The notes beneath the pieces were generated by a model that did no database searches, was not told the origin of the DNA, and saw only the letters and a program-made list of their open reading frames with translations. From positions 2,232,001 through 2,296,000 of the forward strand of contig BTRK01000005.1 of the NCBI GenBank assembly GCA_036245805.1: DNA of 64,000 bases. Reading direction: 5' to 3'. The first letter of the stretch is position 1. Each line of letters opens with the position of its first letter. Shown piece after piece: positions 1-9,924 of this stretch. Origin of the DNA: Pristionchus mayeri. Lineage: Eukaryota; Nematoda; Chromadorea; Rhabditida; Neodiplogasteridae. Both the position numbers and the translations under genes were made by a program.

Positions 1-3000
1 GTACGAGCCCGTCAAGGGACCCTACACCTCCGCCCTCAAGATGCTCATTCGCGAGATGTTGCAACTGGACCCTGAAAGCAGACCCAGTGCAGAGAAATCC
101 ATGGAAGTTAGAGATCTTTTTATATTTTTTGTATCACGGTTTTTGTATCATTTTATGAATAAAAACTTTTGAAAAATTTTCACGTTGATCTCTGATCAAT
201 TCAGATGCTCGAGGCTCTCCGTGGAGGTGGCTGCACTCGTCGCCGTGCTCCTGATCCTGCGCCAGCCGCCTCCTCCTCCATCCGATCGATATTGTACACC
301 TTCTCCCCGGCTACCGTATCCCTATCGGGCGTGGAGGGAGTCCCGGCGAAGATCAGGGTGGCACAGGTATTGATTTATTAATATTTGTTATATTAAGCCG
401 TAAACGTGGAATCGATCGACGATGACTTTGTTTTTTGATCTTTACTGTATTATGAAACTCACCCGCGCAAATGTCATTTTAAATTATAATATTATCATGC
501 CGCCAATGAACGATTTTAGATCGCCATTGGCTCATCACACTCCGTGTTGATCGTCTCGCCAGACTACAACGTCTACTCATGGGGAAGCAACAGCCACGGG
601 CAGTTGGGACTGAGCGACAGAGTAGACCGGTGAGTCGATTTTATTTATTTATTTATTTTTATTTTCCCTACTGATTTCGATGCAATTATCGAAAATGAGG
701 AAGCAAAATAGTGTTGAACATTTGTAGAGACCGACCTACACGAGTGCGCGCTCTGGACGGCAAAGTGGTCAAGAAAGCAACACTTGGCTCTACCTTTTCG
801 TTCGTTTTGCATAAATATTTATTTTTTTAACAAAATTTCCTAAAACCGAAACAATAGTTTCAGCGTGTTCCTGGCCGATCGAGGGACGCTCCTGGTCTGT
901 GGGGACAGGAAGATGACTGGAAATGGGAAGGAACCGGAGGACAAGTTGGAACCGCAGTTGGTCACATCAGTGCTAAGGTAAGCAAGCTATCGACTTCCAA
1001 CACAGTCGACAATCAAAGGTCTGTATTCTTAGCCGGGTTGTGCGAAAATTTACGGTCTCTTCATTCCGCATACTCTCTCGCCAGTCAGACAGTGTGAGAG
1101 AGTATGCGGAATGAAGAGACCGCAAAATTTTTGCACAACCCAGATTCTTAGGCAGGACATTGTGGACGTCTCCGCTGGCGACGAACACGTGGTAGCTGTA
1201 GCCAAAGACGGAACAGTGTTTGTGTGGGGCGTCGGTGAGTTGCTGTTGCTCGTTCGGTATGTGCAAAACTTAATGCAATTACCGCTGAATGTTTATCTTG
1301 CTTTGCTAACTTTATAAATGCAGGCACCAATGGTCGCCTGGGTACAGGCGACGCAGAGGGGTTGTTCGCGGCCACACCGGTTGGGTTTTTTTGTGTATTA
1401 TCTCATCGAAGATCACTCGATCACAAGACAATAATTCTTTGTGGATTTGTGCAAGCAGTGAAACACATTCAAACCACTCGGGTGTTTGATGGATTCAAAT
1501 TCAAAAGATCAAATGTCAGCTGCGTCTTCCTCCGAAAACACTCGTGATCGGAGTTCGCTGTGGCCCGAATGCGACCGCTCTGTTGCTGGATGATGGTTCG
1601 TTTGTAATTATTTTGTTTCCAACCAATTTTTCCCTTATTTTGTTTCCAACAATTTTATCTCATTATATTATAATCGATGAAATTCATAATTCGAAGCTAA
1701 TCTTGTCACAATTGTCCGATTAATGTTGATTTGTTCAGGTAGTATCATGGCGTGTGGATCGAATCGTCACAATAAGCTGAACCTCTCACAGCGTCTCGGC
1801 TTCTTCGGCCACCATCGTTCGGTGAGAGAATTGTAATATTATTAATAATTATCAAATAATTAATAATTAATAATAATTATAATAATTATCGCTTACGCAA
1901 TCGCTCAGATAACTACTGATGCGGTTAATTAAAGCTATAATTGTTTTGTAGTTTTAAACTGAGAATGTCGTAAAACCTAATTTACTCACATCCAGTGCAT
2001 GATAATTTTGTAATGAAACTCATTCCAGCCCCATAACTCGGAAGATATTCTCGTACCCACTCGAGTGCCTGCTTTTCCAGAGAGAGTGGTCGACGTGTCA
2101 CTAGGAGCGAACCACTCCGGAGGTATAATTTCTTTTTTTTAAGATCAACTATCGGCATACGCATTGTCAATTGCACGTGCTTAATGCTCTTGCAATCATT
2201 AATTTAAACGTTAGAAGAGGTTTATTTTCAGTGGTTCTCGAGTCGGGGCTGGTCTACATGTTTGGCATGAATGTACATGGGGAACTGGGGAATGGTGAGC
2301 AATTTTAAAATTTTGGCAATTTTAAGATTAATTTCCGACAATTTAGCTCTAAATTAGTAAAAAATCCAGGTGGACTGCTCCCTCCGCCCGTTGGATCGAA
2401 CGTTCCCGTCAAGGCGCTGTTTAATAAGGGAGTCGTGGTAAGGTCTTCGATTTCGTTCTGACAAGGGAATGGTACGCGCACTCGGTAAAATTATAGAACC
2501 TGGCATATTGGGTGGTTATCTGGACCATCAGTGCATTCGAATGGTACTTTCAAAAAATGCTCCTTTTTTTTCTTTTTCCAGAAAAATCGATAAATGTCTT
2601 GTAACGTGATTCAATGCATGGGTTTCTCCCGGTTTATGGAGGAGAGAGATCCGATCAGGCACGTGGCCTCGGTGGCTCAACAGGTATGCGCCCCTTTCCT
2701 CCACAAATTGCCTGCGAAAGTGATCAGTTTTGGTCGCAAGTTCAATGCCTCACCTTGACATCTCATTTTGCAAAGTTTTAACTCTTTGTCTATGTCTTCT
2801 TATACTATGAAATATTGCTGGAAATAGCCTTTTTTACCTTTTTTGTACGAGTTAATTCATTCATTTTATTGAATAAAATTGTTTAACCATGATATGTTTG
2901 GTTTGTTTTTAAAGCTCGAAATCGAGCAACCAATACACATATTTTCACTCTGCAGCATATACTGCACGAAAGGGTTGGATTTTCTTTATTTTTCTTGATT

Positions 3001-6000
3001 ATTTATGTTTTTTTTATGATGTATCATACTATCACTCTACTCGCTCTGCTGCATGGTTTCTCAACAGGTATGCGCCTTGCCTGCGAAAGTGATCAAAGTT
3101 TTGGACGCAAGTTCAATGCCTCACCTTGACATCTCATTTTGCAAAGTTTTAACTCTTTGTCTATGTCTTCTTATACTGTGAAATATTGCTGGAAATGCTC
3201 ACGAATAGATTTTTGACAATTTTTTTGAAACAGAACATGTCTTACAAATATGTAAATATAAGATTATCAATTTTATCGACCCTCTATTAAAAAAACAAAC
3301 AATATACGTAAACAATGAACTATAATGAACTATAACTATAATAACAGACGATATTCTAGGCACACCTATGCGAATTAGCGACAAAACAGATGAAGCAGTG
3401 GGGCTTCTCGCAATAGGGGCATAGGATCAGGCCGGGCTCGCCGCATGTACAGTCACCCTCGCTGCCCTCCCCAAACAGGTACTTCGGAGGCGTGACGAAG
3501 GGAGCGGGATGGGTATCCAAGTATCCTCCTTTATACCATCCGTACCTTCTGAACTCGCAGAATCTCGGCGCACCAAAGCACCAGTAGACTTGCGAGATTG
3601 CTCGAAGCAGATTGTCCCGAACGTGTATTTTGTAGTCAATCTCGTGAATGAGGATGGCATCATTCAGACGGCGCATAACACTCTTCCACTGCTGATTGTA
3701 ATTCAGATCGAGCGGCTGGGAGAGGGATGTTCCGCCTTTGGGGATATTCAATATGGTCACTTTGTGACCTTGCGGTACGAACTGCTGGATGAAGGAGTGG
3801 TTCAGGAAAAGGGGCCAGCTGTCGATCAGAAGCAGCATATGCTTGGGCATTGGTTGGATGAATAGGACTTCTTTCAGGAATCGCTCCGTTCCTTCCTTAT
3901 TCATAATATGCGATTTCGACGCGCCAATCACAAGGTTCGGATTCGAGTAGACGGGCTTGAACTTGGGGAGCGCTCCCGTGGCTTCGCCCAGATGGACATA
4001 TACCTTTGGGTGTTGTCTGCCGTCCAAGTAGATCGTGGGTAGTACAGTGACTGCGTGAGTAGTAGCTGATGCGTTTTCAATCTCCACAACGACATCTTTC
4101 TCTCCCTCCGGAGCGAGAGTACGGGTCGAGTGAGTCTCCTGGAAAATGATAACTGTAGAGAGTAGAATAAAGCAGTCGGTGCTTACCTTGACTTGACCAG
4201 TCTGATCGCTATTCACAACAACGATTCCAGGATTGTTGGCAAGAATCTCGAGGAATTTCTTTTGTAGTTCCTCGATCTGAAAATAGATGTTCTAAAAGAA
4301 ATAAGGAACCATCTCACCTGTCTCAATATGTCCTCCCGGTCTTTCATTGCTTTTTTGGTAACAAATTTGGTGATTTTTCTGCTGACTATTCTATGGTGGA
4401 CTTTCCATTTGGACACCCACGATGGGCATGCCTGATGAAATTACGTTACCAATGATAATACAAGTGTAAAATACCTTGAATCGAACGATCGGATGGGCAG
4501 ACAAACGGTTTATTCCGAGTGCTATTTTTCGAATATCGGAGTCATGAAGGGGGAACTCCCCTCTTGATCTTCTCGTCCATTACAGCTTTCACTTCACTTG
4601 CGAGTGTGCGCGCCGTACTGGTTCGTTCCCTTGGAACAACGCCTGCAGAGAAAATTTCGCACGCATAAACAATAAATAGAAAAAAAATAGTACCTGTACG
4701 CTCATACTTGCGGAGGAGGGTAAGGTCATATTCCGATTTGATGTAAGCTCGGAACATCATCTTCATTTTCTTCAATGACTGGGAGGAACCTCGTCTGCCA
4801 TCATTGAACTCATTCGAGCGATAGAAAGAGATCATCTTATCACACTGCAAACACAAATCAAAAATGCTTATTTGACTCGGAATCAGATTCGTACTCGGAA
4901 TCAGATTCACCTGACTCACATACGAGTACCTCCTCTTCCTCGTCTGATTCCTCCTCGTCTGATTCTACAAAGCCTTGCTCCATGTCGAGGAGCAGGATCT
5001 TCAAGCGCGAGAACCCTTTCCGATCTTCCTCCGAGATAGGAGAAGGGAGAGGGCATGCGAGAGAGTTCCCGAAGTGATCAGCAAGCAAAGCATATACTAC
5101 TTTGGCAGAGAAACTCATGAGAATTGGAAGCATGTTTTGGTGCAAAAGCAAACGAAAATCCGGAAAACCGGCTCTCTAGAATCACCGGGTTAGAAACCAT
5201 GCAGCAGAGCGAGTAGAGTGATAGTATGATACATCATAAAAAAAACATAAATAATCAAGAAAAATAAAGAAAATCCAACCCTTTCGTGCAGTATATGCTG
5301 CAGAGTGAAAATATGTGTATTGGTTGCTCGATTTCGAGCTTTAAAAATAAACCAAACATATCATGGTTAAACAATTTTATTCAATAAAATGAATGAATTA
5401 ACTCGTACAAAAAAGGTAAAAAAGGCTATTTCCAGCAATATTTCATAGTATAAGAAGACATAGACAAAGAGTTAAAACTTTGCAAAATGAGATGTCAAGG
5501 TGAGGCATTGAACTTGCGTCCAAAACTTTGATCACTTTCGCAGGCAAGGCGCATACCTGTTGAGCCACCGAGGCCACGTGCCTGATCGGATCTCTCTCCT
5601 CCACAAACCGGGAGAAACCCATGTATTGAATCACGTTACAAGACATTTATCGATTTTTTAGAAAAAGAAAAAAAAGGAGCATTTTTTGAAAGTACCATTC
5701 GAATGCACTGATGGCCCAGATAAACACCCAATATGCCAGGTTCTATAATTTTACCGAGTGCGCGTACCATTCCCTTGTGAGTTTACTGCAAAGTCAATGG
5801 CGAATCATTGGACAATTCGAGTAAGAATATACAGCGTATCAATTTCTAATTTTAATAGATCATTTCCTTATTTTCTCGGCACTAAATCGGATGATTACCA
5901 TGACGTCATGCCTCCTTTGATCAAAGACGGCATGGCGTCATGGTAATCATTCGAACTAGTACCATATTCTCAGATGCTCGCATGCGGTGATGGCTTCACG

Positions 6001-9000
6001 CTCGCGGCTACTGTCGAGAACGAGCTGTTCTTCTGGGGATCTAAGGTAGGGATGTTTTCACATGTAAATATCTCGACGATCTGCTTTAGGCAGTTGCACT
6101 TATCCCATAGCAAAATGTGCATTATGTTGAATCTATTGCGTTTCAAAGCAATGTGAAATATGAAACCCCAACATGCAGAGCGATTCTAGGAAACTTTCCT
6201 CCACAAATAATTTACAAATCAATACAACCGTCGGATAAATTGTGTGTTCTAGGGAGTGATTCCCTCCCAGCCGGCAGTGACACTAGAGGATATCGATCTC
6301 ACTGCGAGTTACACCAATATGAAAGTCGTCAAACTGAGGGCGTAAGTTGTTCACCCATTGCACCCCCTGCTCTAACTGCTCTAAATTATCTTAAATTTCA
6401 ACGAAATATTCATATTTTGATCATTCAAATTATCTAGCTATAGGGCGCATTTCTCTCTTCTGTAATGTTATCTAATCTTTCAGCCCTTCAACCGTAAAGC
6501 AATCAAAGTGGGCTGCTCTTAAGCGCAGATCTGAAACTGAAGCTGCAATCGACGTTGTTGAACAAATCATCCCCATTCCATCGCTGGTTTTGAGGTGAGT
6601 GTTAAAAGCACTTACCATTAGGGTTCTCTTATTGGAAAATTTTTGTATCATTTTCAGATAAGCTTCACGTACACTATATATAGAGCTTATATAGTGTACA
6701 TGAAACATATCTGAAAATTTCCAACAAGCCATCTAACGTGATTTGGCTGGATTACGTTCACGGGAAGCACAAGATATATAGATAATATGATAAAATGTTC
6801 GCACTGAGGTTTCGTGTAGAATATAAACAAAAAATATTTTTCTTAAATATTTCCAATTGCATCGCTCGTGCTGAGGTGGGTGTGTTGCTGTTGTGAGCAC
6901 GATTTCGATAACTCTTTTAAAGTTGTTGTGTTTCACAAATGTCTCAAGAGCGAGAATGATTCTGAGAAGACGATCGCGGAGAGTGAGATAAACAATTATT
7001 TTCCCAAACTGGACAACGCTTTAGTCTTAAATAAGCCGGGATCTCGTTTAAGGTTGATGTGTTTTAGACATAACCCAAGATCGAGAATGATTATGATTAA
7101 ACGATAGCATTGAATGTGCGAGTAGGAGAAAAACAGCAAAAAAATTGATTTGTCTCAGACTGGACAACTCCGTCGACCCCGGCCACTCCATTCGCCTCTC
7201 TCATCTCTCAGCTGCAGCAAAGCGGGTCTGCGTGACGATAGACACGAGTGTACCCATGAAGATCAGGTGAAGCCATAGCTGCCCACCACTCGCGGCGACT
7301 TGTCAGACAGCGTGCACCCATTAATAGGAGATCATGGGGATCGCCCCCGGCGTGGGCATGTGTGGGTGAAGCATATTAGCAAAGTGTACAATATCTTTTG
7401 TATCGTTAGTCTGAACAACGGATATACGATAACTAAACTAATTTAGTCGACGAGTGTGCCCATGAAGATAAGTTAGGAAGATATTAGTGATGCCAAATCG
7501 GCGCGCGCTCTCCTCGTTTCACACGCTCTCTCGCTCTGTCTGACCGGCGAGAGAGCGTGTGAAACGAGGAGAGCGCGCGCCGATTTGGCATCACTAGAAC
7601 TCTCTTCGTTTTGCACACTCTCTCGCAGGTTAGATACAATGAAAGAGAAGCTAGGTCGGATGAGAACTGTGACGTCATGCCGCCTTTGCTATATCTAGGG
7701 TCCGCAAGGTGGTTGACAGAAATCATCACACAGGACTATTTCTGGGGTTAATGTGTCCCTATGGGACTGAATAAGATCATACTTTTTGAATTAGGTCGAT
7801 ATCTAATGTTTGAGTCAAGATATGGGCCAAAATGTAGGTGAATCGAGCATAACGTGAAAGGTCCAAAAAGCGAGACGAGAGAAAGAGGGGCGGAGCCTAT
7901 TTCTCCATTGTCTTCAATTCTCGAAACGATCGGGTAGAGCTTCGTCGAACCCTACAGGGAAAGAAAGCGAGCTTTCACGTAGGCAGGGCGCTCTCTAGTC
8001 ACGCCGGGTGAGAGACGGGTGGAGGGAGGGGAGGGAGAGGGAGGAGAGGAAGCGGAGAGAGTCACGAGCCATGCGCGTTTCGAAATCGAAGAAACACATG
8101 ATGAGTTCGCAACCAAATCATTCGTTCAAAAGTGAATTTGGAAGCTTTTTTCATCCTCTTTCGAATGAGCCTCCGTGACCCTGGAAAATCCTTTTCTCAG
8201 TAGGTCAGCATACGAGTTTTATAGTTTTCTAGGCTAAGTCGCTCTATAAAACTTGTATGCTGACCTACTTGGAGATGGATTTTCCAGGGTCACGGAGGCT
8301 CATTCGATAGAGGATGAAAAGAGCTTCCAAATTCATTTTTGAGCTAGTGATATGGTTTCGAATGAAGCCTGTGTCCCCCTGATCTCGCTTTCGAGGGGGA
8401 AAGTGTCAGAGCCGAGTGGGCGGAGCTTGTAGTGTCTAGCTATATCAAACTCGGAATGATACCACAGTTCTCATCCGACCTAGTGCCGTGATAGATAATG
8501 CAGGCAAGAGAGAGTACTGAAGGATTCCCAATAGAAGGCAGATTAACAAAGCTCCTAACATTTCCCGGATTAATCAGATTACTTAGTGGGTGGAGTAGTA
8601 AGATGTCTTTTGTTGCTCCATAATTCAGATCCAACTGGAATATATTATGTTTCACGAATTTATCAAAAACACATTTTAAAGCCTATTGCAATATTCTCTG
8701 TTCATATATTCTAACAACAGAATATTGATCCATCATAATCAATGTTCCTATCTCTCAGAGCGCTTCCCCGCAGTCGTCGTCTGCATCGACAGCACTCCGC
8801 ACCTACGCTCTCCGAGGACTCCGAAGTTCGAACCTTACCCTGTGTTACCTATCAATAGGATTTAATATAAAGCCATATGTTTTATTCCGCATTATCATTA
8901 GCTAAATGCCCTTTAGCTTTATGGAAAGATGTAATCATTTTGAGTTAAGATAACGTGCTACAATATCAAATTCGGTGCTGTGCAGGTGCTTCAAACCTGG

Positions 9001-9924
9001 CTGCGCAAGGAGTTCGATGCAGCTGAGAGGATACCAATTCCTGGGGTATGTGTGCTTATCACTACCACGTTTCTAATAAATTATAGTGTATCAACAAATC
9101 AATAACTGGCTCATTACAGTACCTTGCCAACTCCACAGCCAGCCTACGAGCGTCGCATCAAGCTCTGTAAGTTATACATATCACGATTGCAATAAGTATT
9201 TGCTTCAATCTATCGTACCTCAAATTATCGATTGGTCATACTGTCGTACCAGAACCCTCAACGAGTCGGTCAAGCTCCACGCGGAGATCGAAACGCTCAA
9301 AAAGCAGATGGTAGAGCAGAGCTACCGTAGTCAGGGTCATGCGGAGCAGATGGGAGCATTACAGGTACTGGCACTGAAATCGGTGTTTAGACCAAAATGA
9401 ACGGTGTTGGAATGGATGCAATGAACATAAGAAGTCTTATTTACAACGTGATGCATTTTCTGAATAAGATAATGATGTGATAGTTGCAGCGAAAGCTGAC
9501 GGAGTTGCAAGCGAGACAGACCTTGCTGCGACAGGGCGGGCTGAGCTCGCCACCGCCTGACTACACAGGGCCCGCGGGATCACCGCCCAAAGTCTGCACA
9601 ATTACAGTTGTCCTAAATGAAGTAAAAACGAAACAAGTCAAGATTTATATGCTTCATTGATAATTCAAAATGGTTGCCGCCCGTAATTCATCAATGAAAC
9701 CGGATCAACGTCTGGAAAAAATCAACAATTAAGTTAACAATCCATGCCTCACAGCCTGCCGTAAATGTGTCGATATAACTCGAATAGTTATTGCGAGTCC
9801 AATGATTAACAATTGTAATGAAAACATGAACTTGCAGGCCGTCTACAATAGCTTCTTTCCCGAGCAGCAGAAGCTGCAAGATACTGCACAGAAAGTGGAG
9901 AGTCGAGCATGCTGCATACTCTAA
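1..9924 (+). CDS. nekl-1: NEK9/NEKL-1-like protein kinase with RCC1 repeats, 3' part (N-terminus outside window)
   Basis: Twenty-two exons join in phase: 2-106, 205-366, 520-629, 728-799, 864-977, 1152-1234, 1324-1379, 1520-1595, 1739-1821, 2029-2122, 2232-2294, 2370-2437, 5974-6045, 6253-6341, 6484-6594, 7159-7266, 8759-8843, 8986-9045, 9120-9166, 9253-9364, 9490-9591, 9838-9924. The first exon is the kinase C-lobe end (LDPESRPSAEKSM). Exons 2-13 encode RCC1-type blades (YSWGSNSHGQLGLSDR, VFVWGVGTNGRLGTGD, LACGDGFTLAATVENELFFWG). Exons 17-22 give a basic, Ser-rich stretch, then a coiled coil (KLHAEIETLKKQMVEQ). Kinase plus RCC1 plus coiled coil is the NEK9 layout, called nekl-1 in Caenorhabditis, a regulator of microtubules and trafficking. 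The protein ends SRACCIL, a possible prenylation signal. The catalytic lobe lies upstream of the window. The 3.5 kb intron 12 contains a transposon. Exons 16-17 are the least certain. Confidence 0.75.
1033..1143. mobile_element. Hairpin MITE (CTCTCT family) at the acceptor of nekl-1-like intron 5
   Basis: The 111 bp element is an almost perfect palindrome. Each arm starts C(C/T)GGGTTGTGC and includes CATTCCGCATACTCTCTC. It is flanked by the direct repeat ATTCTTAG at 1025-1032 and 1144-1151, an 8 bp target duplication. The right copy supplies the TTCTTAG acceptor used by exon 6, so the insertion duplicated a 3' splice site. It belongs to the same hairpin family as the copies at 7485, 18876, 20059, 32547, 44216 and elsewhere. 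Confidence 0.8.
2462..3061 (+). repeat. Left terminal inverted repeat of the Tc5-like element
   Basis: This arm is the reverse complement of 5777-5192 with small indels. It carries an inward-facing copy of transposase exon 1 (ATG at 2594, MSCNVIQCMGFSRFMEERD) and its GTATGC donor near 2683. That donor is in the same orientation as the host kinase gene. Confidence 0.85.
3061..3200 (+). repeat. Partial duplication of the left arm inside the Tc5-like element
   Basis: The sequence from TCAACAGGTATGCGCC to GAAATATTGCTGGAAAT repeats 2680-2838. It matches the right arm (reverse complement of about 5430-5567) better than the adjacent left-arm copy, which has extra bases after TATGCGCC. Confidence 0.8.
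3356..5646 (-). CDS. Tc5-type transposase (HTH + DDE + Cys-rich tail), one-base frameshift
   Basis: Exons, in transcription order: 5646-5557, 5175-4930, 4844-4694, 4642-4475, 4431-4318, 4276-4187, 4138-3356. Exon 5 is a Tc5/CENP-B-type helix-turn-helix (PSWVSKWKVHHRIVSRKITK). Exons 6-7 hold the DDE nuclease: first Asp in NSDQTG, second in LLLIDSWPLF, third in LSQPLDLNYNQQWK. The C-terminus is a CxxC-rich zinc-type tail (CTCGEPG, LCPYCEKPHCFICF), as in the Tc5 C-terminal family. An acidic Ser/Glu stretch ends exon 2. In exon 4 the frame breaks at a run of five G (+ strand 4549-4553): the upstream frame reaches a stop just after it, while the continuation (HDSDIRKIALGINRL) is typical of the family. 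This is either an inactivating indel or a homopolymer sequencing error. Exon 1 lies inside the terminal repeat. Confidence 0.85.
5192..5777 (-). repeat. Right terminal inverted repeat of the Tc5-like element
   Basis: This arm is the reverse complement of 2462-3061. It contains the transposase start codon (5644-5646) and exon 1 with its donor, and presumably the transposase promoter. Confidence 0.85.
5885..5956. mobile_element. 72 bp palindromic MITE with TA flanks
   Basis: The two arms mirror each other (ATGATTACCATGACG and CGTCATGGTAATCAT) around TTTGATCAAAG. TA lies at 5883-5884 and 5957-5958. The outer sequence TCGGATGA, TGACGTCATGCC and CTTTG also occur at the ends of the element at 7651-8483 and near 61987-62057, so this is a short member of the same family. 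It lies in nekl-1-like intron 12, just past the Tc5 insertion. Confidence 0.7.
6619..6736. mobile_element. GGGTTCTCTTATTGG-family MITE, copy 1
   Basis: The left end is TA then GGGTTCTCTTATTGGAAAAT. The centre is a near-palindrome around TATATAGTGTACATGAAAC. The right end is degraded (TTCCAACAAGCC instead of TTCCAATAAGAGAACCC). It lies in nekl-1-like intron 15. Related copies are at 18602, 29364, 37529 (half), 56564 and 62128. Confidence 0.8.
6870..7170 (+). repeat. Tandem duplication within nekl-1-like intron 15
   Basis: Two diverged units share, in order, AARGTTGWTGTGTTT, then CGAGAATGATT, then an ACTGGACAAC at 7009 and 7158. The second ACTGGACAAC begins exon 16; the first is preceded by a possible but poor acceptor. 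This looks like an old duplication of an intron plus exon start. A further partial echo, CGAGTGTGCCCATGAAGAT near 7451, repeats the exon 16 end near 7246. Confidence 0.55.
7485..7596. mobile_element. Hairpin MITE (CTCTCT family), very long perfect stem
   Basis: The arms TAGTGATGCCAAATCGGCGC... and its exact reverse complement enclose CTCTCGCTCTGTCTGACCGG. The stem is close to 50 bp with essentially no mismatch, so this copy is young or conserved. It lies in nekl-1-like intron 16. A further half-arm (CTCTCTTCGTTTTGCACAC) follows at 7600-7620. Confidence 0.75.
7651..8483. mobile_element. 833 bp non-autonomous TIR element (CTAGGTCGGATGAG family)
   Basis: The ends are inverted copies of CTAGGTCGGATGAGAACTG; if TA is the target, the element is 7654-8480. 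There is no meaningful ORF. A second internal inverted repeat (about 8135-8222 against 8240-8340) surrounds AGGTCAGCATACGAGTTTTA. A related copy without these outer ends lies in opposite orientation at about 15325-16065. It is in nekl-1-like intron 16. Confidence 0.8.

Larger units (their letters stand above)
2462..5777 (-). mobile_element. Tc5-like DNA transposon in nekl-1-like intron 12
   Basis: The element is 3316 bp and starts and ends CAAGGGAATGG. It is flanked by TGA at 2459-2461 and 5778-5780, matching the TNA target duplication of the Tc4/Tc5 group. The terminal inverted repeats are long, about 590 bp (2462-3061 and 5192-5777), as in Caenorhabditis Tc5. It encodes one seven-exon transposase on the - strand. 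The arms differ by several substitutions and small indels, so it is not a brand-new insertion. The left arm also has an extra partial duplication at 3061-3200. Confidence 0.9.

Noticed and set aside
973..1375. Open frames across the hairpin MITE
   Set aside because: Created by the palindrome and the real exon read in wrong frames.
2594..2683. Extra RCC1-gene exon encoding MSCNVIQCMGFSRFMEERD
   Set aside because: It lies inside the left terminal repeat and is the inverted copy of transposase exon 1.
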